From Chloranthus sessilifolius (Eukaryota; Streptophyta; Magnoliopsida; Chloranthales; Chloranthaceae), in the NCBI GenBank assembly GCA_021018995.1, contig CM037596.1, positions 9,437,501-9,501,500 of the forward strand: a stretch of 64,000 bases of DNA, given 5' to 3'. Below, in pieces: positions 1-11,500 of the stretch; positions within the stretch are counted from its first letter, which is position 1, and every line of letters begins with the position of its first letter. Both the position numbers and the translations under genes were made by a program. The notes under the pieces are model-generated. The model did not search any database and was not told where the DNA came from. It saw only the letters and a program-made list of their open reading frames with translations.

Positions 1-219
1 CTTTCACCCTGGTTCACAAAGTACCAACAGCAGGAGAGGATACCATATTTCATATATGTTGGTGTCCGTCTGGAGAAAGCAACTCCATTTCTTGATCTTT
101 GCCAGAGATATCTTGTATCAATATACCTCTATTTGATAGGGCTGCCTCCCAACTAATGGAATTGCAATCGGGGATTGCGAGATCTGATTTGGAGGCTTAA
201 AACGTATATGGTCACCCAT

Positions 220-489
220 TCACCAAATAGGATACCCTTGCTGCAGGTCTCTTACGAGAAGGGCCTTTCGTGCTGTTGATTTTCCAAGGGAAACGAACCC
301 CAGAGGCAATCGATGCCTTGCTACTTCTTCTATTACAGAGGGATTTGAACTTGAAGTTGTGGTAACCACAATCCACACATCTCCAATCGCCTTCTCTCCA
401 TTCATATGAACCTGATTGGGATCTCTAGATGCATACCTTCTATCAAACCTGTTACATGTAGCATGCCTCTTGTAGGGAATCCTCGATAT
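220..489 (-). other. Unassigned coding-like fragment
   Basis: The minus strand is open for about 90 codons with balanced amino-acid composition, for example GDVWIVVTTTSSSNP followed by EEVARHRLPLGFVSLGKSTA. This looks more like protein than the AT-rich surroundings do. I do not recognise the family. The apparent start further upstream lies in repeat sequence (CGATA-type, from about 494), so the true 5' part is missing or in another exon. It ends at a stop at 220. It may be an exon of a host gene lying partly outside the window, or a relic. No function is proposed. Confidence 0.25.
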
Positions 490-493
490 GAGC

Positions 494-650
494 CAATATG
501 TATCGGCCGATACATATTCGGTATCGGCAAACATGTATCCGATATCGGCCGATACCTATACTTTTAATTATTTTTTTTTAAATAAATCGATACATATCGG
601 CCGATACCTATATTTTTAATTATTTTTTTTAAATAGATCGATACATATCG

Positions 651-727
<77 letters not shown>
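494..727. repeat. CGATA-type repeat remnant plus (AT)n tract
   Basis: Palindromic CGATACATATCGGCCGATA words occur here. A unit of about 52 bp (CCGATACCTATA plus a T-rich stretch) is present twice in tandem, at about 549 and 601. It runs into a pure AT/TA dinucleotide tract at 655-727. The words match the interior of the hAT-like family seen at 1676, 32296, 38236 and 43020, so this is probably a remnant of one. No clean ends are visible. Confidence 0.55.
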
Positions 728-732
<5 letters not shown>

Positions 733-1036
733 ATTTTATTTTTTTATTTTTTTAAAAAGGCCAACTCGTATCAGTCCTCCAAGGACCAATAATACTCGAT
801 ATCGATGCCGAGTTTATTACCTTATTCGGTCATGCAAAAGTTAAAAAACCTTCACCCGAATCTAACCCATTCAATGAATAGATTGAGATTGTGAACACAA
901 CCCGAAATCAAACCTGACCCATTGCAATTTGCGAGTTTGAGTCCTGGTTAAAATTATCGCCCAAGACAAGACGTCTCGAGCAATATTTTTGTGTCTCAAG
1001 GGTGGGGAGACAAGAAACCAATCACGTTACCCATCC

Positions 1037-1270
1037 GGAGTTGGCGTAGTTGATAGGAGACTTTGATTTATTACTAATAGGTCATGAGATCGAGTGTTGG
1101 CGTCTCCCTTCTATAATAATAAGATGCCCCGTATTATTACTAATAGGTCATGAGATCAAATGTTGGCATCTCCCTTCTATAATAATATGATGCCCCATTG
1201 GATATATATAAATCATGAAATACTCGTTACATGGTGGGGGCCAGGCAACCTTAAGGGATTAGTCACCAAC
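1037..1270 (+). mobile_element. SINE-like element with internal tandem duplication
   Basis: The sequence has a tRNA-promoter-like head (GGCGTAGTTGATAGGAGAC, then GGTCATGAGATCGAGTG resembling box B) and a 3' part with GGTGGGGGCCAGGCAACC and AGGGATTAGTC. The same 3' part recurs at 26415-26620 (GTTGGGGGCGAGGGCATC, AGGGATTAGTC), which supports one dispersed SINE family. A 66-bp segment starting ATTACTAATAGGTCATGAG is present twice in tandem (from about 1069 and 1135). Target duplications were not found. Confidence 0.5.
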
Positions 1271-1675
1271 CACGTTTTGTCCATGGACGATGGAGAGATA
1301 ACTCACATTTGAAAGATAGGTTTGTATTAGATGTTAAGCTACTACAGTGAGTATTGTACACATGGCAGTTTTTTTATTTACATATATATTATTCTTATAC
1401 AAATCTTGGGCTCCATTCTTTAACTGAGATATGTTTCAATGATGGATAGCCACTTGAACTCTTTAAATTGATCAGAGATATGTGTCACGTGATATAATAG
1501 TGAAATATACTTTACGGTGTAAGATCGAATATTTATCTTAATCGTGAAAGATCATTTAAACACCATTTTTTGTTCCGCGCCGTATGGTGAAGTTTGTCTA
1601 TCACCCTTACCCCATAGTCACGTATTCCTGAGATTTAAAATCATGAGTCGAGTTGCGTGACTCATCGAGTTCACC

Positions 1676-2008
1676 CATGGGTCAAAAATTCATAAAATCG
1701 GTATGTATTGTCTAGCTCCAAAACCAATACGTACCGGTCAATATATATTGGTTTCGGATAATACATATCGGTATTTTCCTTTCTTCACTTGAAGTTAGGG
1801 GTCTCATTGGACGATAATTTAAAATTATCGGATGATACATTGAACGATACGACCGATACATTAAACGATACGGACGATACAAACGATAATTTGAATAATA
1901 ATTTGACTATTTTAAAGGGGCCCCAAGAAAAACCCAATTTATCGTATCGTCCAAGTCTAAAACTTATCGAACGATATATATCGGTATCGGACGATATTTT
2001 AATCCATG
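1676..2008. mobile_element. hAT-like MITE (CGATA family)
   Basis: The left end is CATGGGTCAAAAATTC and the right end is GATATTTTAATCCATG, inverted copies of each other. The interior is packed with CGATA/TATCG palindromes. The 8-bp flanks, agttcacc on the left and aattcaca on the right, match at 6 of 8 positions and may be a worn target duplication. Better-preserved relatives at 38236-39036 and 43020-44051 have exact 8-bp duplications, which point to the hAT superfamily. It has no coding capacity. Confidence 0.6.
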
Positions 2009-2624
2009 AATTCACAGAACCTATCTGCAACCCCAACGGTACCTAATATCTTCCCAATCTGAGTGCTAAGCCTATGACACATGCACCACATGTTGTACGC
2101 ACAACTCTCCTTCTACCCGATGCTTCTAAAATCGATATTGGCCACTTGTTGTTTAGGTATCATTATCTTGCAACCAGAATTTTTTCTTCAGAACCAGGCT
2201 TAGACGCACAAAACATTAAACAATAGGGATCATTTTTGTCTTGGTCTATCGTACTATAGATCTTGGCATTACAGTGTTAATTCTATGCTGCAAACATTTG
2301 ATCGGATTTATCGGGATTTGAAACATGTGACCGTCTGATCACCATTACACGAAACATGAGGAATCAACATCTTAGCGTTTGATGGTGTGATGTGAAGAAT
2401 ATTGAGATGAAAATAATCTGTCACCTAAGTAGTTAATAATTTTTTCACATATATAAAAGTTGGTAGCAAAGAAAGAATTTCTGATTGCAAATAACGCTAT
2501 CACTCCGTGTAATCGACAAATCAATATGTCTAGAAAAATATCATAACTTGAGTTTCGTGAGGGTGACCTAATTACATTAATTAGAATAACAAACATTACA
2601 TTATCACATGGCAGAGGAGAACGA

Positions 2625-2775
2625 ATTTCCTCTTTGGTGAGGGTTTGTCCTTCGTTTTTCTGGAAGGTCCGATTTCCTTCTCTTATGTGAGAGCAATTTT
2701 CTGTCTCTCACTCCTCAAGGAGAATTTGTTGGGGGTATATCCGTTTCTTAATAAAATTATAATCTTTCAAAAGAA
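2625..2775 (+). repeat. Possible LINE 3'-end remnant
   Basis: The stretch ends TTGTTGGGGGTATATCCG, then CTTAATAAAATTATAATC, then a short A-rich tail. This resembles the 3' untranslated ends of plant L1 elements. No reverse-transcriptase code is visible upstream, so it would be a strongly 5'-truncated copy. This is a resemblance call only. Confidence 0.3.
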
Positions 2776-3046
2776 AAAATCTCCCTAATCTTATTTTAAA
2801 ATTCAACAAACCTTATTTAAAACACTCAACTTTAGTGTTAACCATTAACATTAAAAACAACATGATTGATATTATAGTAAAGAGCACGGATCGTTTAAAT
2901 CTCTTACAACATCATTTTTAGGCTGATTGCACTTCAATCTATAATCACTTTTAACTTTGATGGTATGGATCACTGACATCTTAAACCATTGATTAATGAG
3001 ATAAGATCATTTTCAATGATCATGGCAGGCATTTCACATATCCACC

Positions 3047-3735
3047 GGATGAGCTCTCTTGACCGTCATTTAAACACCAAATTGGTATTTAAATGATTTT
3101 ATACCATTAAAATTATGCTTTGAAGACAGTAAGATGATTTAGATTTCCATGAAGATAGCTTTAAAGGCACCCGCCGAATCTTGTTAAGACACCTATGCTA
3201 AATAGGGTCCACACCTATGTTAAACAGGGTCCGCCGAATCTTGTTACACACCTATGCTAAAAAGGGTTGATTGCCTTAAATCACAAGCATTGATTGCTTT
3301 AAATCAGATGATGGAGATCTGATGTCAAAATTGTAGCGTCCTAAAAACGTCGTCCTAAAGTTAACCTCAGCGACTTGGGTACTTCAGCAACTTTAAGGCC
3401 ACTTTTTGAATCTGTCATCTGGAATAATAAAACTGGGCGTCTAATATGTTGATCATGATTTAAAAGATCCCTTGGATATGCGGATCATGATCTAAAGAGA
3501 TCCCTTGGATGACCGTCTGATAGGTGGACAAAATAATTTCCATCGTCTCATTTAAAGCAATCAATACTTTTTAATACTTATTAGCACACGTGCCCGGCAT
3601 CATTGATTCAATGGGTGCCTTTAAAGGTACCGTTTCCTTGAAACAGTATTAACACCATTTTGGTATGGAATATCATTTAAATGACGGTAAGGCAACATTT
3701 TTGTCTTGAAATGACGGTGAGGAGAGCGTGGTCCA
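3047..3735. mobile_element. Long inverted-repeat (MULE-type) element
   Basis: The left arm (CTCTCTTGACCGTCATTTAA, then an ATTTAAATGATTTTATACC stretch and GCTTTAAAGGCACCC) is matched in inverted orientation by the right arm (GGGTGCCTTTAAAGGTACC, then ATCATTTAAATGACGG and TGACGGTGAGGAGAG). Between the arms are two short direct repeats of CCGCCGAATCTTGTTA with CACACCTATG. Arms of 100 bp or more suggest a non-autonomous Mutator-like element, but no target duplication was recognised. Confidence 0.5.
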
Positions 3736-4330
3736 AACCCAAAAACCAAAAACAAAAAATTGGCTAGGTAGTACTGTAGTACCTCTTATGTACAGAATTG
3801 GACAAAATAAATGATTTGACAGGTGGCAAATAGGACTACCCTAAAAAGATATGCTATCTTTTTGCATCCTCTCATAGCACGAACACCAAGGCTTCAAATA
3901 TCTGTTGAAGCCTGCACATCTCCGCATGCCACATGTCGGCTATTATCTATAACCGTCAAATATATTTTGTAAACTTCGAAATTCCAATCTTAGCATTCCA
4001 GGTAAGTATAGGCATGTAGTGCCCGTCGCTATACAGAATTGGACCCAAAAAAAATGGCATTAGGTACACCAGTAGTACCCTGAACGGGTCAAAAGCTCCC
4101 GGACCCCTGATTTCAAAACCCCCTAAATTTCTGCTGCGCTCCTAGAGTTTGACCACTTTGTGGAACAAGATTGACTAGCCACCAAAAACAAATACTACAA
4201 ATAAAAATTTTAAAAATAAAAAGGAACTCAAAAGTTAAAAGACCAAAAAACTAAGTATCGCCTCTGTGTTTTCCATTTACAAGTTGCAACGTCCAACGAA
4301 CATTCTAAACGGCCGGCACCCGCCCAAATT

Positions 4331-4879
4331 TTACGCCGCGGGCAAGTACTCGGGCCGATACAAAAAATCCGAAAAATCGGATTGCACCGAAAACACATCG
4401 TTACAGTCAAACAAACCGTCAAAAGCAACACCGTCTTCCTCCTTACTCTTGTTCTCTTCACGAACCCCGACATCAAAAACGTCGTAACCAGACCCTATCT
4501 CATCGTCAAACGCCCAGATCTGACCCAATCCAACGGCGTCAGATGAGCCAGGCACAAGATCCACGCTTTCATCGTGGAAGTTCGGCGGGAGGCCGAGATC
4601 GTAGTCGGATGCTTCTAGAAGGAACCCGAGGTCCGGCTGAGACTCGGGATCTGACGAAGTCGCCGGTGCCGTCGTCGGCGGAGGGATAGCTAACTCGTCC
4701 TCGAAAAGTTTCATAACTGACACCAGATCGCCAGCGGCATCTGGGTTCCGGTCGGCGGCGTTATCAGTGTCGTCAAGTATTTCCAGTAGGTTTTCTCGGA
4801 TGCGCTTCGCCTCGGGTGACTCGGCCGAGTCGTCGTCTCGGACTCGCTTCGTGGCGGTGGGTTTTCCGTTGTCTTCCAT
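4331..4879 (-). CDS. Small acidic plant protein, uncharacterised
   Basis: An intact single-exon reading frame of 182 codons, clearly richer in G and C than its surroundings. The start chosen is MEDNGK at 4879. An in-frame ATG at 4933 would add 18 hydrophobic/Ser-rich residues encoded by a CT-rich leader that looks like 5' UTR. Visible features are: a basic patch KRVR near residue 11; a block SPEAKRIRENLLEILDDTD at about 21-39; DLVSVMKLFEDEL at about 51-63; DLGFLLEASDYDLGLPP at about 84-100; and an aromatic/acidic C-terminal half with GQIWAFDDE. The protein is strongly acidic, with no signal peptide or membrane segment. The two basic patches could serve as nuclear signals (inference). The block order reminds me of a plant-specific family of short acidic proteins, but I cannot name a member safely. 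It is the only apparently functional host gene in the window. Confidence 0.8.
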   Translation of the reverse strand: MEDNGKPTATKRVRDDDSAESPEAKRIRENLLEILDDTDNAADRNPDAAGDLVSVMKLFEDELAIPPPTTAPATSSDPESQPDLGFLLEASDYDLGLPPNFHDESVDLVPGSSDAVGLGQIWAFDDEIGSGYDVFDVGVREENKSKEEDGVAFDGLFDCNDVFSVQSDFSDFLYRPEYLPAA

Positions 4880-4975
4880 GAGAGAGAGAGAGAGGGAAAA
4901 GTTTTGAAGTGTTGAGAGTTGAAAGGGTAACAAGGATACGCTGTGGTGGAGATGAGATGGGGAGAGTTGGAGGCC

Positions 4976-4984
4976 ATTTATAAA
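4976..4984 (-). promoter_or_regulatory. TATA box of the acidic-protein gene
   Basis: On the minus strand the sequence reads TTTATAAAT, 97-105 bp upstream of the chosen ATG. Transcription starting about 30 bp downstream (near 4950) would give a short leader ending in a CT-rich run directly before ATG, as is common in plant genes. Confidence 0.6.
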
Positions 4985-4999
4985 GGGAGTGGTATTGAG

Positions 5000-5346
5000 A
5001 GCGCGTGTTGATCGGATGCTCTTCGGGTGTCATGGACGTATCTACCCTTGTTTTATTTTCACCTATTTAACTCCTTTGAATTCTATTTTTGGAGTCCGAT
5101 CGGCTTGGCTTGGCTTGGCTCGGCTTCTTTTGAACTGTTTTTATGCGTCTATTTTTAGCGATCCGGGTTGGGGTGAATTACTGAAATATCCTTTGACATT
5201 TAGTGGACTTACTTAAAAGTTGGTAGAATAGTGGCACGTGCCGTCTAAGTGACTTGGTATGACATGGACATGGACGTGTGACTTGGGTCGCGTGGCTTGG
5301 CTTCTTTTAACGGGTTGCCAATAGGAACCTCTAATTATTAGTTCGT
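5000..5346. other. Intergenic, no gene seen
   Basis: This is the upstream region of the acidic-protein gene. It holds a short TTGGC tandem stretch near 5103-5127 and CACGTG-type words near 5234. Nothing else is recognisable before the retrotransposon LTR begins. Confidence 0.5.
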
Positions 5347-5745
5347 TGTCACATCCCACGCATAACACCAGATCTTTCTATGCAAGGAGGCTCCAGAAAA
5401 CTATAAAAAGATCCTAAGAAAAGTGTAGAAAGAAGAAAGAGTCGAGAAGCTTTTAGAAAAAATTTTAAAACTTTTTGATCCTTTGAATGGCAGATACATG
5501 TCTCAAACTCACACCATCTATTATATATTTGAAGTTTATAAATAAGGTAAAGTATTTCATTTATAAGGCACATTAATAATTATAAGTATTCTTGAATATA
5601 ATATAAGTGCTCTTTTATTCTCTCTCTTGAGTTCTCTTCTTACTCTTTATAGGTTTTCGATAATTTGATTAATCTTGCGATGCTAGAGAGCGATTAAGCG
5701 CAACAGCCGCACAGATTATCAAGGTGCGACAATTAGGTCTGTGAT
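5347..5745 (+). repeat. Left LTR of the Ty3/gypsy fossil
   Basis: It begins TGTCACATCCCACGC and is followed at about 5749 by the primer-binding site. The opening matches the right LTR at 10424. Its interior contains an AATATAATATAAG stretch near 5595 that could be promoter or poly(A) related. Confidence 0.75.
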
Positions 5746-8700
5746 AGTTGGTATCAGAGTTACGTCGGTTAGGAGAAAGTTACGTTGGTTTAAGACAGAT
5801 CATTCAGAGTAAGAGATCACCATGTCATCTGAAATTATGCAAGAGGGAGAACACGACAACGAGGACGACAAACCGAGGAAGGGAGAGATCTCGAGACGTG
5901 ATTGCTAACATTGGCACGCGGCTAGGTAGGGTAGCGATAGCCAACGTCGATGGGAATAATCGATTTAAGGAAGTAGGCCAAAACATTTCGGCTCTCGAAG
6001 CGAGACTCGAGGAGCTACATGGAAAGATGCAAGGCCAAGTTAACATTATAACACACTCGGAGAAGGTGGCACGCGAGAGCCTCGAGGCTAAGGTATGGGA
6101 TGCCCTCAACGCCATTTATGCATAATTAGAGAAAATTAAAGGCGATTGGGCCTTATACAAGAAGGTTGTGACCAGTGGCACGCCCACAACTCGGGATGTC
6201 CCAAGGAGAGTTAAGGCGCGCGAACCCAAAGCCTTCAATGGGTCTAGAGATGCTAGGAAGATAAATAATTTCTTGTGACACTTGGAACAGCACTTCAAGG
6301 CTATCTCCCTAGACGACAAGAGCTAGAAGGTGTAAGTTGTCACACTCTACCTCAACGATACAACCATATTGTGGTGGAGGCAACGCGAGGTGGATATTGA
6401 ACAAGACACTTATACCATTGACACTTGGGAAGACTTCAAGAAAGAATTAAAAAAATAATTTTATCCCGAAAATGTCTATTACTTAGCCCGAAAAAATTTA
6501 AAGAGTTTGCGGCACACGGGATCAATCCAGGACTATGTTAAAGAATTTTCTACATTAATGTTGGAGATCCCGGATATGCCCAAGAATGACTTCCTCAATT
6601 TTATGGATTGATTGCAAACATAGGTGAAGCGAGAACTACAACGTCAAGGAGTTCAAGATCTTGCTTCGGCCATGGTCGTTGCAAAATCACTCGTAGAATT
6701 TAAGAGGTCCGAGACGTCTAAAAAGTTAACTCCCAAGGGTAATTACGGCAAAAGTGGGGGAGACAAGCCCTCACATTCAAAGGAAGATGTCAGCAAGACA
6801 ACACATGAGAAGTCTTCAAGGAACGATAAACCAAAATATGACAACATCAAGAGTCATGACTTTGAAGTGCTTCTTGTGCGACAGGCCGCACATGGCAAGG
6901 GATTGCCTAAAAAGAAGAGCCTTCACAGCCCTAGCCTCTCAACTGAAAGAGAATGATGAGGCAGAAGATACGGCGATGGGGTCTCTACGACTTTTAAACG
7001 CAGTTAAGAAGCAATATGAGACCCCAAAGCAACGCGAGAACACAAAGCCCCACGAACAAATGGCTCATGTAAGTTGAGGTGACCATCAACGGGAAGACCG
7101 CATGTGCAATGGTGGATACGGGTGTCACTCACAACTTTGTCTTAGTGGAGGAGGCAAACCGATTAGGCGTAAAGGTGACCAAAGAGCAAGGATGGCTTAA
7201 TGGCAAAATCGATTCACGCATGGCACGAGGAGTGCCGCTAGCTGTTGGAGAGTGGAAAGGGACCATAGACTTGTTAGTAGTCCCAATGGATGATTTCCAA
7301 GTAGTGTTGGGGATTGAGTTCTTCAACAAAGTTAAAGCGGTGCCTATGCCCTTTGTAAATATTGTCTGCATCATATAGGAAAGTGTTTCAGGCATGGTTC
7401 CTGCGATAAGAACCAAGTTGATTGCAAAGACACTATCAGCCCTACCATTAGTCAAGGGCGTAAAGAAGGGCGACGTAACATTTCTCACAACGCTCTCGCA
7501 GAAGGATGACGACATTGTAGACCACGAATTGAAGGAGGTAGAAAATGTGCTAAACCAATATCAAGATGTAATGCCCTCAGAGTTGCCTAAGAAACTATCA
7601 CCAAGGAGAGAGGTGGACCATAAAATCGAGTTGGAACTTGGGGCCAAGCCACCTGCCAAAGCACCTTATCGCATGACACCTCCGGAGTTGAAAGAGTTGT
7701 GGAGACAACTTAAAGACTTGATGGATGCAGACTATATCCAACCGTCCAAAGTCCCTTACGGAGCACCGGTGTTATTTCAAAAAAAGTATGATGGCTCCCT
7801 ATGATTATGCATCGACTATAGGGCATTAAACAAAGTCACGATTTAAAACAAGTATCCCATACCGCTCATACCAAACCTCTTCAATCAATTGAGAGGAGCC
7901 TGTTACTTCTTGAAGCTTGACTTGAGATCAAGGTACTATCAAGTCCACATCGTTGAAGGAGATGCGTTGAAAACCACATGTGTAACCCAGTATGACTCAT
8001 ATGAGTTCCTTGTAATGTCCTTCGGTCTCACCAATGCTTCAACAATATTTTGCACGTTGATGAACAAGATATTCCATCCCTACCTTTATCGGTTCGTTGT
8101 GGTGTATCTTGACGATATCTTCATCTATAGTGAGACATTGGAGGAACACATAGAACACTTAAGGAAAGTGTTCTAACTACTACAAGAGAAAGACTTATAC
8201 GTCAAGAAAGGAAAGTGTTCTTTCGCACAATCAGAAGTGATGTTCTTGGGGCATAGGATCTGCGATGGCAAACTAAACATGGATAGTAGCAAGGTATGAG
8301 TCATCCAAGAGTGGGAGCCACCAACAAAAGTAATCAAGCTTAGATTATTCCTAGGCTTGGTGAATTACTATCAGAGATTCATCAAGGGGTATTCAGGGAA
8401 GGTAGCACCCCTCACCGATCTACTAAAGAAAAGCATGCAATGGGCTTGGATGCATAAGTGTCAACATGCCTTTGAAGGCTTAAAGAAGGCAATAATGGAA
8501 GAGCCGGTCTTAAACTTACCAAACCCCAACAAGCCCTATGAAGTCCAAACTGATGCCTCTGACTTTGTCATCGGTGGAGTGTTAGTACAGGAGGGACATC
8601 CGATAGCCTACGAGAGCCGGAAGCTCAATGACAAGGAAAGACGCTACACCACCCAAGAAAAAGGGATGACCACAGTGGTGCACCATTTGCAAACTTGGAG

Positions 8701-10423
8701 ATACTATCACCTAGGATCCAAGTTCATGGTGAAGACGGACAACATTGTCACTAACTACTACCAGTCTCAAAAGAAGTTAAGCCCCAAGCAGGCTAGATGG
8801 TAAGAATTCTTGGCAGAGTTTAATTTGGTGTTCGAATACAAACCAGGAAGAACCAACCTAGTAGCCAACATGCAAGTAGAAAGGGCAAATTGGTTGCATT
8901 AAAGAAAGAAGAGTTGGCCATGATTAGCCAACTCCAAAGCACACTCCCAGACCGCATAAGGGAAGGGTTGAAGGAAGATCATTTAGTAAAGGGATTGCTA
9001 GAAATGGCTCGCATGGGAACTACGAAAAGGTTTTGAGAAAACGATGAGTTGCTCCATGCTAAGGGAGGAAGACTATATATACCAAAGTGGGACAATCTAA
9101 GGAAAAAACTCATTAAGGAGTGTCACGATACTAAGTGGGTTGGCCACCCAGGCCAATGTTGCACAATGGCGCTCCTAGAGTTTGCATACTACTGGCCTCA
9201 GATGAAGAGTGATGTCGATGCCTAAGTGAAGACTTGTCTTGTATGCCAACAAGACAAGATTGAGCAACAAGAACCAGGGGGATTGTTGGAACCCGTATCC
9301 ATCCCTACGAGACCTTGGGAGAGTGTTTCTATGGACTTCATCAATGCGTTGCCAAAGTCGGAGGAATGTGGTTCGATCATGGTAGTAGTGGACCAATTAT
9401 CAAAGTATGACACTTTCATTGCCACCCCAACAGACTGCACTGTCACGGAAGCCGCATGTCTATTCCTTAAAATAGTGGTGAAGCTTTGGGGAGTACCACT
9501 GACCACCATTAGTGATCGAGATCCTCGATTCACGGGAAAGTTTTGGACCGAGTTGTTCAAATTATTGGGTTAAACTTACACTTCTCTACAAGTTTTCACC
9601 CCCAATCAGACCGACAAACAAAGCGCGTCAACGCTAAAGTGGAGTTATACTTACAGCACTTTGTGAGTGCCAACTAAAAAGATTGGGCAAAGTTGATGGA
9701 TGTCACCCAATTTTCGTACAACTTGTACAGGAGTGTGTCCACACATCATAGCTCCTTCAAGCTTGTCATAGGGTAACAATCACTCACTCCACACACTATC
9801 ACGACAAGCTACACAAGGAAGAGCCCAGCAGCCTACCAATTCACCAAGGGATGGCAAGAGAAAGCGGACATGACAAAGACACATTTGGAGAAGGCTACCA
9901 AGAGGATGAAAAAGTAGGCAGATAGAAAGAAGAGGAATGTCGAATACTAAGTCGGTGACTTGGTGATGATCAAGCTCATTCCCCAACAGTTTGAAGTGTT
10001 CAGGAGGGTCCATAAGGGGTTAATACGAAAATCGGAAGGGCCCTTTCCAATCCCTAAAAGGATAGGCAAGATGTCCTACCAGGTTCAACTACCTGAGAAG
10101 TTTAAGTTCCATTAGGTCTTCCATGCTAGCAACCTGAAGCCATACCATGAAGACTCGGAGGATCCAAGCCAGGGCATCTCCAAACGAGCCTCAATTGCCG
10201 TAGTGACTTAATTTGAGAAGGAAGTCGAAAATATTCTCGCTAATAGAATAATTCAACATCGAGGCGTTCATCCTTCCAAGGAGTACCTTGTGAAATGGAA
10301 AAGGCTACCAGACAACAAGACTAGTTGGGAGCATACCGACATGTTATGACAATTCGATGAGCAAATACAGTGATTCGAAGGAGATGATGCTACGAGGTTG
10401 TCGCCAGCATAAGTAGGGGAGAG

Positions 10424-10640
10424 CGTCACGTCTCACGCACAACACCAAATCTTTCCCCACTTTACTTGTACCATAATCAATGTAAATACGATATTGTAAA
10501 TAGTAGAGAAGTATAAGAGACGCTCCATTGGAAGACTCTAGAAAACTAGAGAAAGTCCCTAAGAATAGTATAGAAAGAATGAAGAGTGGAGAAGTTTCTA
10601 AAGAGAATTCTAGAACTTTCCCAATTTAATGAAGATTTCA
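10424..10640 (+). repeat. Right LTR sequence of the Ty3/gypsy fossil
   Basis: It begins CGTCACGTCTCACGCACAAC right after a purine tract (AAGTAGGGGAGAG) and parallels the left LTR through the CTAGAAAAC/GAAAGAA region. The boundary at about 10640 is approximate. Confidence 0.65.
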
Positions 10641-10649
10641 TCATTCGCC

Positions 10650-11500
10650 TTCTTGCCTGATAGTTGTTGCATGGATTGAAAGTCTTTGTCTAAATCAACC
10701 TTCTCATGAAATCTCTGCAAGCACTAAATGCTACCCTGACCTTTATTGCTTGGGCCCCACTGCCCTTGCAGCTAATTGTGTTACGCCACATCAATCGCCT
10801 GCAATTTGCCTGTACAAAACCTACCTTTCATATAATATTGTCCGTGTTAGATGGTGGCGCCTTCATAAAGTAGGTGCTTTCACTACATAGGCAGGTGCGA
10901 ATAAAGGTTTCCCATGTCGAAGGCTACAAAAGTTATGACCGACAAGGGAGCTACAACCTCCACATGATTTGTACAGTGGCACAACAAAGATTATTATTTT
11001 TTTGAGATTTGTCTCATGTGGAATACCATCTAAGCCGTATGATTTGAAGACCATCATGTAAAGATCTTTGAGGCCAAAAGTTGGTATAAAGCGTGACCTC
11101 TATCATTTGATGATGGCCTCTGACTGTATTGAATCAGAACATGGAGATTGTTTTTCATGCCAATTTCTGGCCTCAAAGGTCTTTACATCATGGTCTTCAA
11201 ATCAAATGGCTGAAATAATGTTTCACATGGCATAGATCCTAAAAATAACCTTCTTTTTACCATGTGCCACGATACAAGTGTCGTGTGCAAGTTGTAGCTC
11301 CCGAGACATAAATATGATTTTAAATAGGCTAGCTCCATTCACACCAACTCGATTACTAAAGGCACCTACATTAAAAATCATTGATTCTGTTGAATCGGAA
11401 GATGAGATTAGCTTCCGTCCCAATCTTTTAAACGGACCATGGCATAGTAGCATACTATCATACTCTCGTTTTTCATTTGGGAGCCATTAATTGCACTCGC
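10650..11500. repeat. Cluster of small inverted-repeat element remnants
   Basis: 10700-10850 resembles the MITE family at 21697 and 34275 (a GCCACATCA word and a TGCA-rich frame around a central TTAATT/TAATTG). 10860-11240 carries words shared with other loci: ATTTGAAGACCATCATGTAAAGATC, split here as ATTTGAAGACC and ATGTAAAGATC, and its inverse GATCATGG-type words, as near 20650 and 50700. These are arms of long-TIR elements without clean ends. No gene is seen. Confidence 0.4.

Larger units (their letters stand above)
5347..10640 (+). mobile_element. Ty3/gypsy chromovirus fossil
   Basis: A decayed LTR retrotransposon in the order expected for Ty3/gypsy: left LTR, primer-binding site TGGTATCAGAG at about 5749 (initiator Met tRNA), gag at about 5.8-6.9 kb with a zinc-knuckle-like CFLCDRPHMARDC near 6.87 kb, protease at about 7.1-7.4 kb, reverse transcriptase at about 7.6-8.3 kb (YLDDI box), RNase H at about 8.5-8.8 kb, integrase at about 9.1-9.9 kb with its zinc-binding and core regions, a chromodomain-like stretch at about 10.2-10.37 kb, then a purine tract and right LTR sequence. 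The chromodomain behind integrase places it among plant chromoviruses. It is broken in more than ten places and not functional. About 4 of 31 bases differ between the first 31 bases of the two LTRs, suggesting an age of millions of years. Confidence 0.9.

Noticed and set aside
7129-7515. 128-codon minus-strand frame inside the Ty3/gypsy fossil
   Set aside because: Shadow of the retrotransposon's coding strand in an opposite frame.
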